Shown: in pieces, positions 8,849 to 17,101 of the stretch
How positions within the stretch are numbered: the stretch's first letter is position 1
Layout of the letters: each line of letters starts with the position of its first letter
Assembly: GCA_019308145.1 (NCBI GenBank)
Contig: JAFDIG010000004.1
Span: 1-25,095 of the forward strand
DNA: 25,095 nucleotides
Origin: Deltaproteobacteria bacterium
Lineage (GTDB): Bacteria > Desulfobacterota > JAFDIG01
Reading direction: 5' to 3'
The notes under the pieces: generated by a model
What the model saw: the letters and a program-made list of their open reading frames with translations, nothing else
Database searches by the model: none
Told to the model about the DNA's origin: nothing
Program-made: the position numbers and the translations under genes

Positions 8849-8884
8849 TGCTTAAATGATAAAAATTTTAAAGATAAATTTCTA

Positions 8885-10264
8885 ATGGGAAAAAAGATAA
8901 GAGCAAAAAAATATTTATTGATTTTAATTAGTATACTTTTTCTTCTGATTTTTGTTAAGTTTTTAGTGCTTTTTCATACTATAAAAGTACATCCTGAAAG
9001 GATATGGGAACCTGATTCTATAACATATCATAACCCTGCTCTTTCTTTGCTTGAGTATGGGAAATTCTCTGTCTCTCTTAATCATCCTGATCTTCCGGAG
9101 ACGATTAGAACCCCTGGTTATCCACTCTTTATGGCATTTATATATTATCTATTTGGTGTTAAACCATGGGTTGTTATCTTGTTTCAAATACTTTTATCTA
9201 CTTTAACTGTTATTATGGTTTTTGATCTTGGAAAAAGATTGGTATCTCCATCTGTAGGATTTATTGCATCCATTTTTTTACTACTTGATCCAGTAAGTTT
9301 TTATTATAGTGAGGTATTACTAACTGAGACTTTGTTCACTTTTTTGATCACCTTAACAATATGGAGCAGTTCTTTTCTCTTTTTATATAAAAACTCTAAT
9401 CAAAAGCCTCGGCTTATTTGGGCAATTGTTGCTGGAATAAGTTTGGCTTTTGCCACACTTACAAGACCTATATCATATTATTTAATCTTTTTCGTTTTGC
9501 TTTTTTTTATTATATGGCTGAAAAAAAGAGCTTTTGGCATTCGGTTCTCTATTCTTATTTTTATGGCGATTATGCTCCCATCTCTTATTTTTGTGGGGGG
9601 ATGGCAGTTTAGAAATTTTAAGATATCAGGTAGCTATGAATTAAGTAATATAAAAGGATATAATATCCTGTTTTATACAGGGGCATACATCATAGCTCAA
9701 CGTGATGGTATTCCTTTTGTGAAAGCACAAAGAGATTTAAAAAAGATATATGGAGTAAAAAGTGGTTTAACAGAACCAGAAACTTTTAAAAAATGGGAGA
9801 AAATTGGTATAAAGATTATCAAAAATAATCCTTTTATATATTTCAAATCTTTTATTAAAGGGGTGATAGGTTTTTTTAAACCAGGAACAAGAGAATTAAT
9901 AGATTTTTTCTTTCCTTCTTATTTCAAAGATGTTTCTATTTTAAAAGATTTTAAGAGACTCACATTTAAAAACTTTTTAAAAAAATATTTTGGTTTGAGG
10001 GATCGTTTTTTGTTTTTTTCTTTATTAATTGAATCCTTTTATTTATTTTTGCTTTATCTTTTGTTTTTAATTGGAGTAGTAGTTAGCTTAAATAAACGGA
10101 ATTTTTTGGCGGTTCATCTCTTTATTTTGGGGTTATTTTTATATTTTGTTATTATTAGTGCAATGGGTTTGTCATGCTATTGCAGATTTCGTATGCCTGT
10201 TGTGCCTATTATTGCTTTGTATGCTGGCATTGGGTTAAATAACCTAATACGACAAAAATCATAG
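8885..10264 (+). CDS. GT-C glycosyltransferase, family 39-like (ArnT/PMT type)
   Basis: This is a 459-residue multi-pass membrane protein. The first loop carries WEPDSITY (41-48), with E42 and D44 forming the acidic GT-C motif, then TIRTPGYPLF (75-82), a hallmark of PMT/ArnT-type enzymes that use polyprenyl-phosphate sugars. About ten hydrophobic helices follow, with a larger loop near residues 255-350. The acceptor (lipid A, a protein or a surface glycan) cannot be read from sequence. It follows the TMTC-like gene by 36 nt on the same strand, so two lipid-sugar transferases act side by side. The ATG at 8885 has no convincing ribosome site, and translation may rely on an unstructured AU-rich leader. 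Confidence 0.82.
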   Translation: MGKKIRAKKYLLILISILFLLIFVKFLVLFHTIKVHPERIWEPDSITYHNPALSLLEYGKFSVSLNHPDLPETIRTPGYPLFMAFIYYLFGVKPWVVILFQILLSTLTVIMVFDLGKRLVSPSVGFIASIFLLLDPVSFYYSEVLLTETLFTFLITLTIWSSSFLFLYKNSNQKPRLIWAIVAGISLAFATLTRPISYYLIFFVLLFFIIWLKKRAFGIRFSILIFMAIMLPSLIFVGGWQFRNFKISGSYELSNIKGYNILFYTGAYIIAQRDGIPFVKAQRDLKKIYGVKSGLTEPETFKKWEKIGIKIIKNNPFIYFKSFIKGVIGFFKPGTRELIDFFFPSYFKDVSILKDFKRLTFKNFLKKYFGLRDRFLFFSLLIESFYLFLLYLLFLIGVVVSLNKRNFLAVHLFILGLFLYFVIISAMGLSCYCRFRMPVVPIIALYAGIGLNNLIRQKS

Positions 10265-10295
10265 TTTAAAATAATCAAAAAATAGAGGAGTTAAC

Positions 10296-11375
10296 TTGTT
10301 TAGAGTTATTACTGTTTTAGGTGCGAGGCCTCAATTTATAAAATCTGCTCCTCTCTCAAAAGCTTTTCTTTATGAGGAAAAGATTAAGGAAATAATTATA
10401 CATACAGGTCAGCATTATGATTATGAAATGTCAGAAATATTCTTTGAGGAATTAAAACTTCCTAAACCTGATTATTATCTTTCAGTTGGTTCACATTCTC
10501 ATGGCAAGCAAACTGGCTTGATGTTAAAATCAATAGAAGATGTACTAATTAAGGAAAAGCCTGATATGGTGCTGGTTTATGGCGATACAAACTCTACTTT
10601 AGCAGGGGCACTTGCTGCTGCTAAATTAAATATATCGGTAGCACATATTGAAGCAGGATTAAGAAGTTATAACAGAAAAATGCCAGAGGAAATAAATAGA
10701 GTTTTAACTGACAGACTTTCATCTCTTCTTTTTTGCCCAACTTTAAATAGTGTAGAAAACTTAAAAAAAGAAGGGATTAAAGATGGTGTTTTTCATGTTG
10801 GTGATGTAATGTATGATGCTCTTTTGATGTTTATCGATATTGCAGAAAGCAGATCAAAAATTCTTGAAAAACAAAACCTTAAATCTAAAGAATATGTTTT
10901 AGCTACAATACATAGAGCAGAAAATACAGATGATCCAAAAAGATTAAAAAAGATAATGGAGATTTTCTCTTATTTACCGTTTAAAGTTGTTTTTCCCATT
11001 CACCCAAGGACAAAAAAGGAGATAAAAAGATCATCCATTTTGATAGCTAATAATATCAAAATCATTCCACCTGTATCTTACCTTGATATGATTTTGCTCG
11101 AAAAGAACAGTATTTTAATTATTACTGATTCTGGTGGTGTTCAAAAAGAGGCATATCTACTAAAAGTGCCTTGTATTACTCTTAGAGGTGAAACAGAATG
11201 GGTAGAAACAGTTGAGATTGGTGCAAACCGTGTAATAGGATTGGATGAAAAAAAATTAGGGGAGGCAATAAATCATTTTGAGAATTTTAAATGGCAAAAT
11301 AATATCAATCCTTTTGGGGATGGAAAAAGTTCAGAAAAGATAGTTAAGATTATAAAGGAGTTTATCAGTGTTTAA
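10296..11375 (+). CDS. wecB: UDP-N-acetylglucosamine 2-epimerase (non-hydrolysing)
   Basis: This cytoplasmic enzyme interconverts UDP-GlcNAc and UDP-ManNAc, supplying ManNAc for surface polysaccharide. The family motifs are all present: LGARPQFIK (8-16), YGDTNST (95-101), HIEAGLRS (117-124), PEEINR (130-135), HRAEN (206-210) with the catalytic histidine, HPRTKKE, and the TDSGGVQKEA loop. The 359-residue length is slightly shorter than E. coli WecB. The start is a TTG at 10296, supported by GAGGAG five bases upstream and by alignment of the N-terminus. Its 3' end overlaps pilD by 8 nt. Its place after two membrane glycosyltransferases suggests it feeds them or a shared glycan. Confidence 0.94.
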   Translation: MFRVITVLGARPQFIKSAPLSKAFLYEEKIKEIIIHTGQHYDYEMSEIFFEELKLPKPDYYLSVGSHSHGKQTGLMLKSIEDVLIKEKPDMVLVYGDTNSTLAGALAAAKLNISVAHIEAGLRSYNRKMPEEINRVLTDRLSSLLFCPTLNSVENLKKEGIKDGVFHVGDVMYDALLMFIDIAESRSKILEKQNLKSKEYVLATIHRAENTDDPKRLKKIMEIFSYLPFKVVFPIHPRTKKEIKRSSILIANNIKIIPPVSYLDMILLEKNSILIITDSGGVQKEAYLLKVPCITLRGETEWVETVEIGANRVIGLDEKKLGEAINHFENFKWQNNINPFGDGKSSEKIVKIIKEFISV

Positions 11376-12159
11376 TAGCCCATTTATGATGGATCTGATT
11401 ATTTTTATTTTTGGGTTAGCTATTGGCAGTTTTTTAAATGTATGTATATATAGAATTCCTAAAGGAGAATCTATAATTTCACCTCCATCCAGGTGTCCGA
11501 AGTGTAAAAGAGAAATAAAATTTTATGATAATATCCCTATAATAAGTTTCATTTTATTAAGAGGAAGATGTAGATATTGTGGAGCGACTATATCATGGCA
11601 GTATCCCATAGTTGAGTTCATAACAGGAATATTTGCTGTTACTTTATTAGAGTTCTATGGTATTACACTATCCTTTTTTATCTATTTTTTCTTTATTTGT
11701 GCACTGATTGTTGTTTCCTGTATCGATCTTAGGGAGAGAATAATTCCAGATATAATTTCTCTTCCTGGAATAGCTATAGGCTTTTTTGCTTCTTTTTTTC
11801 TGCCATCTATCAATTATTTAGACTCAATTATTGGAATTGTGGCAGGTGGTGGTATATTACTACTTGTTGGAGCAGGGTATCAATTGATCATGAAAACAGA
11901 GGGTATGGGTGGAGGCGATATAAAGCTTCTTGCTATGATGGGTGCTTTTCTTGGTTGGAAAGCGGTTATCTTTATATTACTTGTAAGCTCGTTTTTAGGG
12001 GCTATCATAGGTAGTATTTTAGCGCTTATAAAAAGAGAAGGAAGGAAATATGAAATACCTTACGGTCCCTTTCTCTCTATCGCAGCGATCCTTTATATTT
12101 ATTTCGGTAGAGCTATTATTTACTGGTATTTAGGGCTTATTTTTCATGGTAGAATTTAA
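11368..12159 (+). CDS. pilD: Prepilin peptidase / N-methyltransferase (type IV leader peptidase)
   Basis: This inner-membrane aspartyl protease cleaves the leader of type IV pilins and type II secretion pseudopilins and methylates the new N-terminus. The cytoplasmic loop has the two zinc-type CxxC pairs (cysteines 43, 46, 68 and 71), needed in bifunctional members. The catalytic aspartates are D120 in SCIDLRERIIPD and D184 in GMGGGDIKLL, the GxGD motif. At 263 residues it is near the usual length. The GTG at 11368 is preferred because AAGGAG lies 7 nt upstream; two ATGs at 11386 and 11389 are further away. It overlaps wecB by 8 nt and the histidine kinase by 14 nt. No pilin is in the window, so its substrates lie elsewhere. 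Confidence 0.95.
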   Translation: MFNSPFMMDLIIFIFGLAIGSFLNVCIYRIPKGESIISPPSRCPKCKREIKFYDNIPIISFILLRGRCRYCGATISWQYPIVEFITGIFAVTLLEFYGITLSFFIYFFFICALIVVSCIDLRERIIPDIISLPGIAIGFFASFFLPSINYLDSIIGIVAGGGILLLVGAGYQLIMKTEGMGGGDIKLLAMMGAFLGWKAVIFILLVSSFLGAIIGSILALIKREGRKYEIPYGPFLSIAAILYIYFGRAIIYWYLGLIFHGRI

Positions 12160-13735
12160 TAAAAAAGGAACTTTTTTTTCTAAGATAATAAAAGCAGATC
12201 TTAAGTCTGAAATAATAGTAAATATTACTCTTCTTGTTATGGCATCTCTTTTGTTTTTAGGAGTTATTGTTCTTAATCTTCAGTTAAAAGCTCTTAGCAA
12301 TGCAAAACTTGAAATAGCGGAAGAGTTAGCATTATCAATATCTTCTTCGATCAAGGCTTTTATGGCTTATAAAAACAGTACTGATATCAAAGAAGATCAA
12401 TTATATATCAATAATGTGATATGGGAGTTTTCAAAGATTCCTGGAATAATAGAAATGGAGATAGTGGATGAAAAAGGGATAATAATAGCAGATATAGTTG
12501 GAAACCAAGGTAAAAAAAGCAGAGATAAATATTTAAAAAAAGCGATTTTTACTAATAAACCTAATTTTAAATTTTTAACTAAAAGATATCTTCTTTTTTT
12601 TAATCAGCCATATGGTCTTATATATATATCACCAATTTTTAGTAAAAAAGGGAAAAGATTTTTTATAAAGCTCTTTCTTTCCTTAGAAAATGTAAGGACA
12701 AATCTAACACAGTTTCAGGTACTTGTACTTCTTTTTATATTAATAGATGGTTTTATCTTTATTGTTTTTGGAATAATATTTTTCTCCAGAGTTATTGTTA
12801 ATCCTATAAAAAAACTTCTTTATGCAACTCAAAAGTTAAGTGATGGCAATTTGGAATATAGAGTAGAAGTAAAAGAGAAAAATGAAATAGGTCAGCTTTG
12901 CCAAAATTTTAATCAAATGGCAGAAGCACTTATGATAAATAGGGATAAACTTACAAAAACTATATCATCTTTAGAGATGGCGAACAAAGAGCTTAAAATC
13001 GCGCAAAAAAATATAATAGAGGCTGAAAAAATGGCTTCGTTAGGAAGATTATCAGCGGGTATAGCTCATGAGATAGGCAACCCCCTCGGTGCAGCTTTGG
13101 GCTATGTTAGGTTTTTAAAAGGGGGGATAGAAGATGAGGAAGAGCTTTTTGATTGTCTTAACAGGATAGAATCCGAACTTTTAAGAATCGATAAAATAAT
13201 ACGTGATATGCTTGATTTTGCAAGACCAAAAAAGCCGATGATTGGTTTAGTGGATGCTCATATTGTAATAGAAAGAGCCATTAGCCTTATGGAAAATCAA
13301 GGTAAATTAAAAGAGGTAGAGGTTATTAAAGATTTTTATCCAAAACTACCCAAAGTAAAGGTTGATCCTGAACTTTTAAGACAGGTGCTTATAAATTTGT
13401 TTATCAATGCAATAGATGCAATGGATCAAAAAGGAAAACTTTTTATAAAAACAGGCATAAAGGATAAAGAGATCTTTATCATGGTTGAAGATACAGGTTC
13501 AGGTATACCGCCTGAGAATATCAAAAAACTATTTGATCCCTTCTTTACTACCAAACCTCCTCATCAAGGCACTGGTTTAGGTCTTTCTATTTCTCTTAAA
13601 ATTATTGAATCATTTGGAGGAAAACTTGTGGCTGAAAATCGGAAAGAAGGTGGAGCAAGGTTTACAATCTTTCTTTCAATTCCAGAAGATGAGCCAATGA
13701 AAATTAAGAAAAAAAATCATCAAAACCTTATATAA
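12146..13735 (+). CDS. Membrane sensor histidine kinase (NtrB/PilS-like)
   Basis: The 529-residue protein has a membrane helix at about 24-46, an extracytoplasmic sensor region (47-190), a second helix (192-214), a HAMP linker (215-267), a short coiled coil, and a HisKA domain with phosphoacceptor H308 in GIAHEIGNPLG. The ATPase domain follows, with the N box INLFINAIDA (416-425), G box DTGSGIP (449-455), F box FDPFFTTK (463-470) and GTGLGL (475-480). The HEIGNPL style is that of kinases paired with NtrC-type regulators. No response regulator adjoins it: the next gene is convergent. A 14-nt overlap with pilD ties it to pilus or secretion genes, resembling PilS, but the signal and partner are unknown. 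The ATG at 12146 has a weak upstream site and no better start is in frame. Confidence 0.9.
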   Translation: MVEFNKKGTFFSKIIKADLKSEIIVNITLLVMASLLFLGVIVLNLQLKALSNAKLEIAEELALSISSSIKAFMAYKNSTDIKEDQLYINNVIWEFSKIPGIIEMEIVDEKGIIIADIVGNQGKKSRDKYLKKAIFTNKPNFKFLTKRYLLFFNQPYGLIYISPIFSKKGKRFFIKLFLSLENVRTNLTQFQVLVLLFILIDGFIFIVFGIIFFSRVIVNPIKKLLYATQKLSDGNLEYRVEVKEKNEIGQLCQNFNQMAEALMINRDKLTKTISSLEMANKELKIAQKNIIEAEKMASLGRLSAGIAHEIGNPLGAALGYVRFLKGGIEDEEELFDCLNRIESELLRIDKIIRDMLDFARPKKPMIGLVDAHIVIERAISLMENQGKLKEVEVIKDFYPKLPKVKVDPELLRQVLINLFINAIDAMDQKGKLFIKTGIKDKEIFIMVEDTGSGIPPENIKKLFDPFFTTKPPHQGTGLGLSISLKIIESFGGKLVAENRKEGGARFTIFLSIPEDEPMKIKKKNHQNLI

Positions 13736-13911
13736 TAAATATCACCTTCCTATGATATTATTATATCCTTTTATATATTGCATAGCTTTCATTCTCAAAA
13801 ATTTTATTAAAGTTTTTAACTTTTTTCTTTTACCATGTTAAAAATGAAAGAATATAGATAAAAGTTTTCCCCCTAATAGGATATTTTTAAAAAGTTGTTT
13901 TTTTATATATA

Positions 13912-13952
13912 AATCTTTATTATTTTGAGATAAATAAAAGGATTGATTTTTT
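13912..13952 (+). terminator. Possible terminator of the glycosyltransferase/pilD operon
   Basis: AATC-TTTATT pairs imperfectly with AAATAAA-GATT around an AT-rich loop, and GATTTTTTCC follows on the plus strand. It lies between the kinase and the convergent TPR gene, about 180 nt past the kinase stop. The stem has only two G-C pairs, so support is weak. The rest of 13736-13968 shows no gene. Confidence 0.3.
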
Positions 13953-13968
13953 CCGGCAGATTTTCATA

Positions 13969-14922
13969 CTATGAAATAAGGTTAGAAGAAAGTTTTGCAA
14001 TTTTTTCTTCTGTATCACGAAAGCCGATTTGGAGATCCCTTACCTTTTTAAAAGCTTCGAGAGCATCTTTTATTTTCCCTGCCTTTTCATAAGCTAATGC
14101 TAATTGATAATAAAGGTTTAAAAGCTTCTCTCTTTCAATGCCTTCTTTTTTAAGTGCTTCTTTAAAATGTTTAATCGCTTTTCTTGGTATACCCAAATCT
14201 TGATAACATGACCCTATCATAACCATAGAATCAAACTCAAAATTTTTATCTTTTTTAGCAATCTTAAACTGTTTTATAGCCTTTTCCCAAAGTCCCATTT
14301 CCCTATAACCAATACCTAAATTATAACGTGTTTCAGCATCATCTTCTGCAACTTGTTCATCTATTTGCCTCTCAAGTTCATTGAACAAATCCCCAATCTC
14401 CTCTATTTCTTCACTTTTTGGAAATGGAATCTCATCTTCTTCTTCGTCTGGATATAACATAATCTCTTCAGTTGGCAGCGTCTCAACATCGGATGAATCC
14501 AAAGAATTAAGAGCAGCAAGTGCCTTTTTATCATTGGGAGCTATTTTTAAAAGCCTTTGATATTGAATCCGAGCATCTCCTGTAAACCCTTGCTTTATAT
14601 AAAGCTCTGCTAACTTATGGTGAGCCTCTACATTTTTAGGTTCTATGTTAAGAATCTTTTTATAAAGAGATATTGCTTTTAGATAATAATCATCTTTTAC
14701 ATAAAAATCAGCTGCTTGAAAATATTGTTCAATCGCTTCTTTTATTTTATTTAATCTTAAAAGAAGATCGCCTAATTTTACTTTTAATCTTATATCATTT
14801 GGATCTATATTTATAATCTCTTTATAATATTCAATTGCCTTTTTGAATTGCCTTTTTAAAACTAACTTGTTTGCAATCTCTAATAATTTTTCTTTTTTAT
14901 CTAATTTATTTTTATTAGCCAC
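13969..14922 (-). CDS. Soluble tetratricopeptide-repeat protein
   Basis: The 317-residue protein contains two TPR blocks, residues about 12-145 (four repeats) and 195-300 (three repeats), separated by a very acidic linker (about 150-190) rich in D and E. It has no signal peptide or membrane helix, so it is probably cytoplasmic and binds partner proteins. The phrase DAETRYNLGIGYREMGL and the preceding ELERQIDEQVAEDD resemble a type of TPR protein common in Desulfobacterota, some of it linked to motility or pili; that link is only an inference. The start is a GTG at 14922 with GAGG six bases upstream. It converges with the histidine kinase. A hairpin element lies about 100 nt upstream. Confidence 0.82.
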   Translation of the reverse strand: MANKNKLDKKEKLLEIANKLVLKRQFKKAIEYYKEIINIDPNDIRLKVKLGDLLLRLNKIKEAIEQYFQAADFYVKDDYYLKAISLYKKILNIEPKNVEAHHKLAELYIKQGFTGDARIQYQRLLKIAPNDKKALAALNSLDSSDVETLPTEEIMLYPDEEEDEIPFPKSEEIEEIGDLFNELERQIDEQVAEDDAETRYNLGIGYREMGLWEKAIKQFKIAKKDKNFEFDSMVMIGSCYQDLGIPRKAIKHFKEALKKEGIEREKLLNLYYQLALAYEKAGKIKDALEAFKKVRDLQIGFRDTEEKIAKLSSNLIS

Positions 14923-15301
14923 TAAAAACCTCGAAAAAAGATCTAAAATTAAAAAATTCTTGATAAAAAATAGTAAATTGATATAATTAAATATTAATTA
15001 GTTCATGCAATCAAAATAGATTAATTACGTTTAGGCTGACAAAGTCAGCCTAAAATAAAATGGAAAATTCCTTAGTTTTTTATATTTATCATGATTGATT
15101 AATTTTAATCTGATTTAAAGATTTTTTAATCAACATTTTCTAAAATTTTAAATTTAAATTGGTTCGTACTTCATTCTTCTTTTATGAGATAATTAAGTTT
15201 TTTAAAAATTGTTTAATAATCCAAGGATTAGAATTATTCATAATTTATCACTTCGTATGTATTTAATAAAAAAGTTTATTAAAAGTCAAGCTTAAACCTT
15301 T
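14923..15301. other. 379-nt divergent intergenic region
   Basis: This AT-rich stretch separates the TPR gene (minus) from a small membrane-protein gene (plus). It holds the second copy of the hairpin element (15021-15060), a short TAATCC-AA-GGATTA repeat near 15218-15231, and a weak minus-strand promoter (TTGCAT, 18 bp, TTATAT) near 14980-15010. No coding frame or tRNA is seen. Confidence 0.5.
15021..15060 (-). ncRNA. Copy 2 of the dispersed 40-nt hairpin element
   Basis: TTAGGCTGAC (15031-15040) and GTCAGCCTAA (15044-15053) make a perfect 10-bp stem with a 3-nt loop. The flanks TTAATTACGTT and AAAATAAAA are identical to those of the copy upstream of ftsH. This copy lies about 100 nt upstream of the TPR gene and on the same strand relative to it as copy 1 is to ftsH. 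No U-run follows on either strand, so it is not an ordinary terminator. Confidence 0.5.
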
Positions 15302-15865
15302 ATGAATAAAGAAAATTTAAAAGATGATCCAACATACGATATTGAAGAAGAGCAACTTTATCGTCTATTTGTTGGATTTAAAAAAGATTGGCAGTTAAGA
15401 AAAAAGATCTTTATAGAATCTTTGAAGATACATATTTCTATATTTATAACACTTTTTGGTCTTTCCTTAATATTTTTAAGCCTCGCACTAAATGATGTAT
15501 CAAAAAATTTTTATATTATCTTTTCTTTTTTTCTATTTTCAATAGGATTCTTTTTCTCTTTTATACTTATACAGAGAAATATAAAAATAGTAGTGAAAAA
15601 TAGATATTATAAAAAAGGGAATATACAAAGAAAGGATTCTTTTAACAAAGATTTAACATCAAAGGAAAAAGAATCTCTTGTTTCCTTTTATTATACTGCA
15701 AGGAAAAAATATAAAACCCCACAAGAGTTTATACATTATTTACTCTCAATGGATAAGATGATATTTACAAGATATTATAATAAAAAACGAATAATTAATA
15801 TAAGTTATATATCTCTTATACTTTTTATAATATTTTCGTTATTAATTTTTATAAAAAAGATATAA
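15302..15865 (+). CDS. Small membrane protein of unknown function
   Basis: I do not recognise this 187-residue protein. An N-terminal charged segment (1-40) leads into two membrane helices (about 46-64 and 69-91), a basic cytoplasmic-type stretch with several lysine runs (95-160), and a C-terminal helix (167-185) ending in KKI. The basic middle and acidic N-terminus imply that both face the cytoplasm. There is no ribosome site ahead of the ATG at 15302, and the codon use is as AT-rich as its neighbours. It converges with the S24 repressor and belongs to no visible operon. The long uninterrupted frame with clear membrane topology supports a real gene. Confidence 0.65.
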   Translation: MNKENLKDDPTYDIEEEQLYRLFVGFKKDWQLRKKIFIESLKIHISIFITLFGLSLIFLSLALNDVSKNFYIIFSFFLFSIGFFFSFILIQRNIKIVVKNRYYKKGNIQRKDSFNKDLTSKEKESLVSFYYTARKKYKTPQEFIHYLLSMDKMIFTRYYNKKRIINISYISLILFIIFSLLIFIKKI

Positions 15866-15893
15866 CAGACAAGCGATAATTTAATATTTTACT

Positions 15894-16811
15894 TTATTCT
15901 TCACGAATTAATCGTTTTACTCTGTAGATCTTTACCTCTTTAGGGCTGTCAGGCGTAATTATTATAGGATCATATTGTTTGTTATCAGATTCAAGGAATA
16001 TAGTCTCACCTATCTTACGGTATCTTTTTATTAAAGTCTCTTCTGTTTCAGGGAAATAGGCATAACAGAGTTTGCCATTTTGAAGTTCAGCGCTTGGTAC
16101 TACAATAGCAATATCCCCTTCAGAAAGCGTTGGCTCCATTGAATCACCTTTTATTACTACACCAAAGGTATGTTCATCAGTGATTGATATAGGAACATGT
16201 TCCATTCTATCTGATACCCCCACTGGATATCCCATATCAGTAAAAGAGAGATTAGGCCCTGCCCCTGCGGTGAAAACAGGAACCTTTCTTGTAAAGATTA
16301 ACTCTGTTTTGTTGTTTTTCCGTAAGTGATGCTGAGAAAAGAAGTCATTTAACTCCTTAAGATGTTGATCCCATAATTCAGTCTTTTCTGTTTCCCCTTC
16401 CAATATTTTTATCAAAGTAGGTACTTTTTTGGTTAACATTATCAATTCGTCAAACTTCAGTTGCTTAACATTTTCTGCAAGAGCAGGGGAAATATCTTTT
16501 AATGCATCAAGATAACGTGCAAATAATTCATCTGCTCTTTTTTGAGGTGAAAAGATGCGAACGATAGATGGATTTCTTGCTGATAGTACTTTAAGAAAAA
16601 GCTCTTTTTGATCTATATTTAAAATTTCTGCTAATTCCTTTATTCTTTCAATTGGAACATCAGCTTTCTCCCTTTCCCAGTCAGATATAGATTGGGCGGT
16701 TTTATAACCCATTTTTTTTGCAAGTTCATATTGAGAAAGTCCCTTTTTTACCCTCGCTAATCTAAGAAATTCACCTATTGTCTCTTTTTTTAGGTTATTT
16801 TTCATAATCAT
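15894..16811 (-). CDS. LexA/CI-like repressor: XRE helix-turn-helix plus S24 peptidase
   Basis: Residues 13-67 form a Cro/CI-type DNA-binding domain, including QYELAKKMG and QSISDWEREK. Residues 177-300 form a LexA-fold S24 domain with the nucleophile S224 in KGDSMEPTLSEGD and the general-base lysine K262 in LIKRY. The 38-residue gap between them matches LexA. A likely self-cleavage site is one of the Ala-Gly pairs in FTAGAGP (182-185), about 40 residues before the serine. Such proteins repress until RecA-DNA filaments or another signal trigger cleavage. The 70-175 region is an unassigned linker. The 305-residue gene has its own promoter that starts at or next to the ATG (leaderless), with a palindrome in the spacer, suggesting autorepression. 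No phage genes are nearby, so it may control a chromosomal stress response. Confidence 0.88.
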   Translation of the reverse strand: MIMKNNLKKETIGEFLRLARVKKGLSQYELAKKMGYKTAQSISDWEREKADVPIERIKELAEILNIDQKELFLKVLSARNPSIVRIFSPQKRADELFARYLDALKDISPALAENVKQLKFDELIMLTKKVPTLIKILEGETEKTELWDQHLKELNDFFSQHHLRKNNKTELIFTRKVPVFTAGAGPNLSFTDMGYPVGVSDRMEHVPISITDEHTFGVVIKGDSMEPTLSEGDIAIVVPSAELQNGKLCYAYFPETEETLIKRYRKIGETIFLESDNKQYDPIIITPDSPKEVKIYRVKRLIREE

Positions 16812-16817
16812 AAAAAA

Positions 16818-16846
16818 ATTATAGAATTATAATATTATAAAGTCAA
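16818..16846 (-). promoter_or_regulatory. Leaderless promoter of the S24 repressor, with palindrome in spacer
   Basis: On the minus strand TTGACT (16846-16841), a 17-bp spacer and TATAAT (16823-16818) are near consensus. Six T bases separate the -10 box from the ATG at 16811, so transcription would begin at about the first base of the start codon. The spacer contains the 14-bp perfect palindrome TTATAATATTATAA (16827-16840), well placed for the gene's own product to block polymerase. The palindrome is all A/T in an AT-rich region, so its specificity is uncertain. Confidence 0.6.
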
Positions 16847-17101
16847 CAATATAAAAAAATAAATCATTATTTTTTAGAATTTTATTATATTATTTTAAAT
16901 TTTACATAATCTTATTTAATTATTTAAATTTTAGTACAATTTTATAAAAATTTTATCATTGAAAAAAATATAATTTTCTTTTAAATAGAATAGTCGATAA
17001 GATTTTTCAAGCAATTTATGATAAAGCGTAGACTAAATTACCCAAAATTAATATCTAAAATTTAAAAAAGGGAATAAGATATAAGAATTTTGGAGGTTAA
17101 A

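Noticed and set aside
15894..16811. Prophage remnant suggested by the CI-like repressor
   Set aside because: No integrase, structural or replication gene is nearby, and base composition does not shift.
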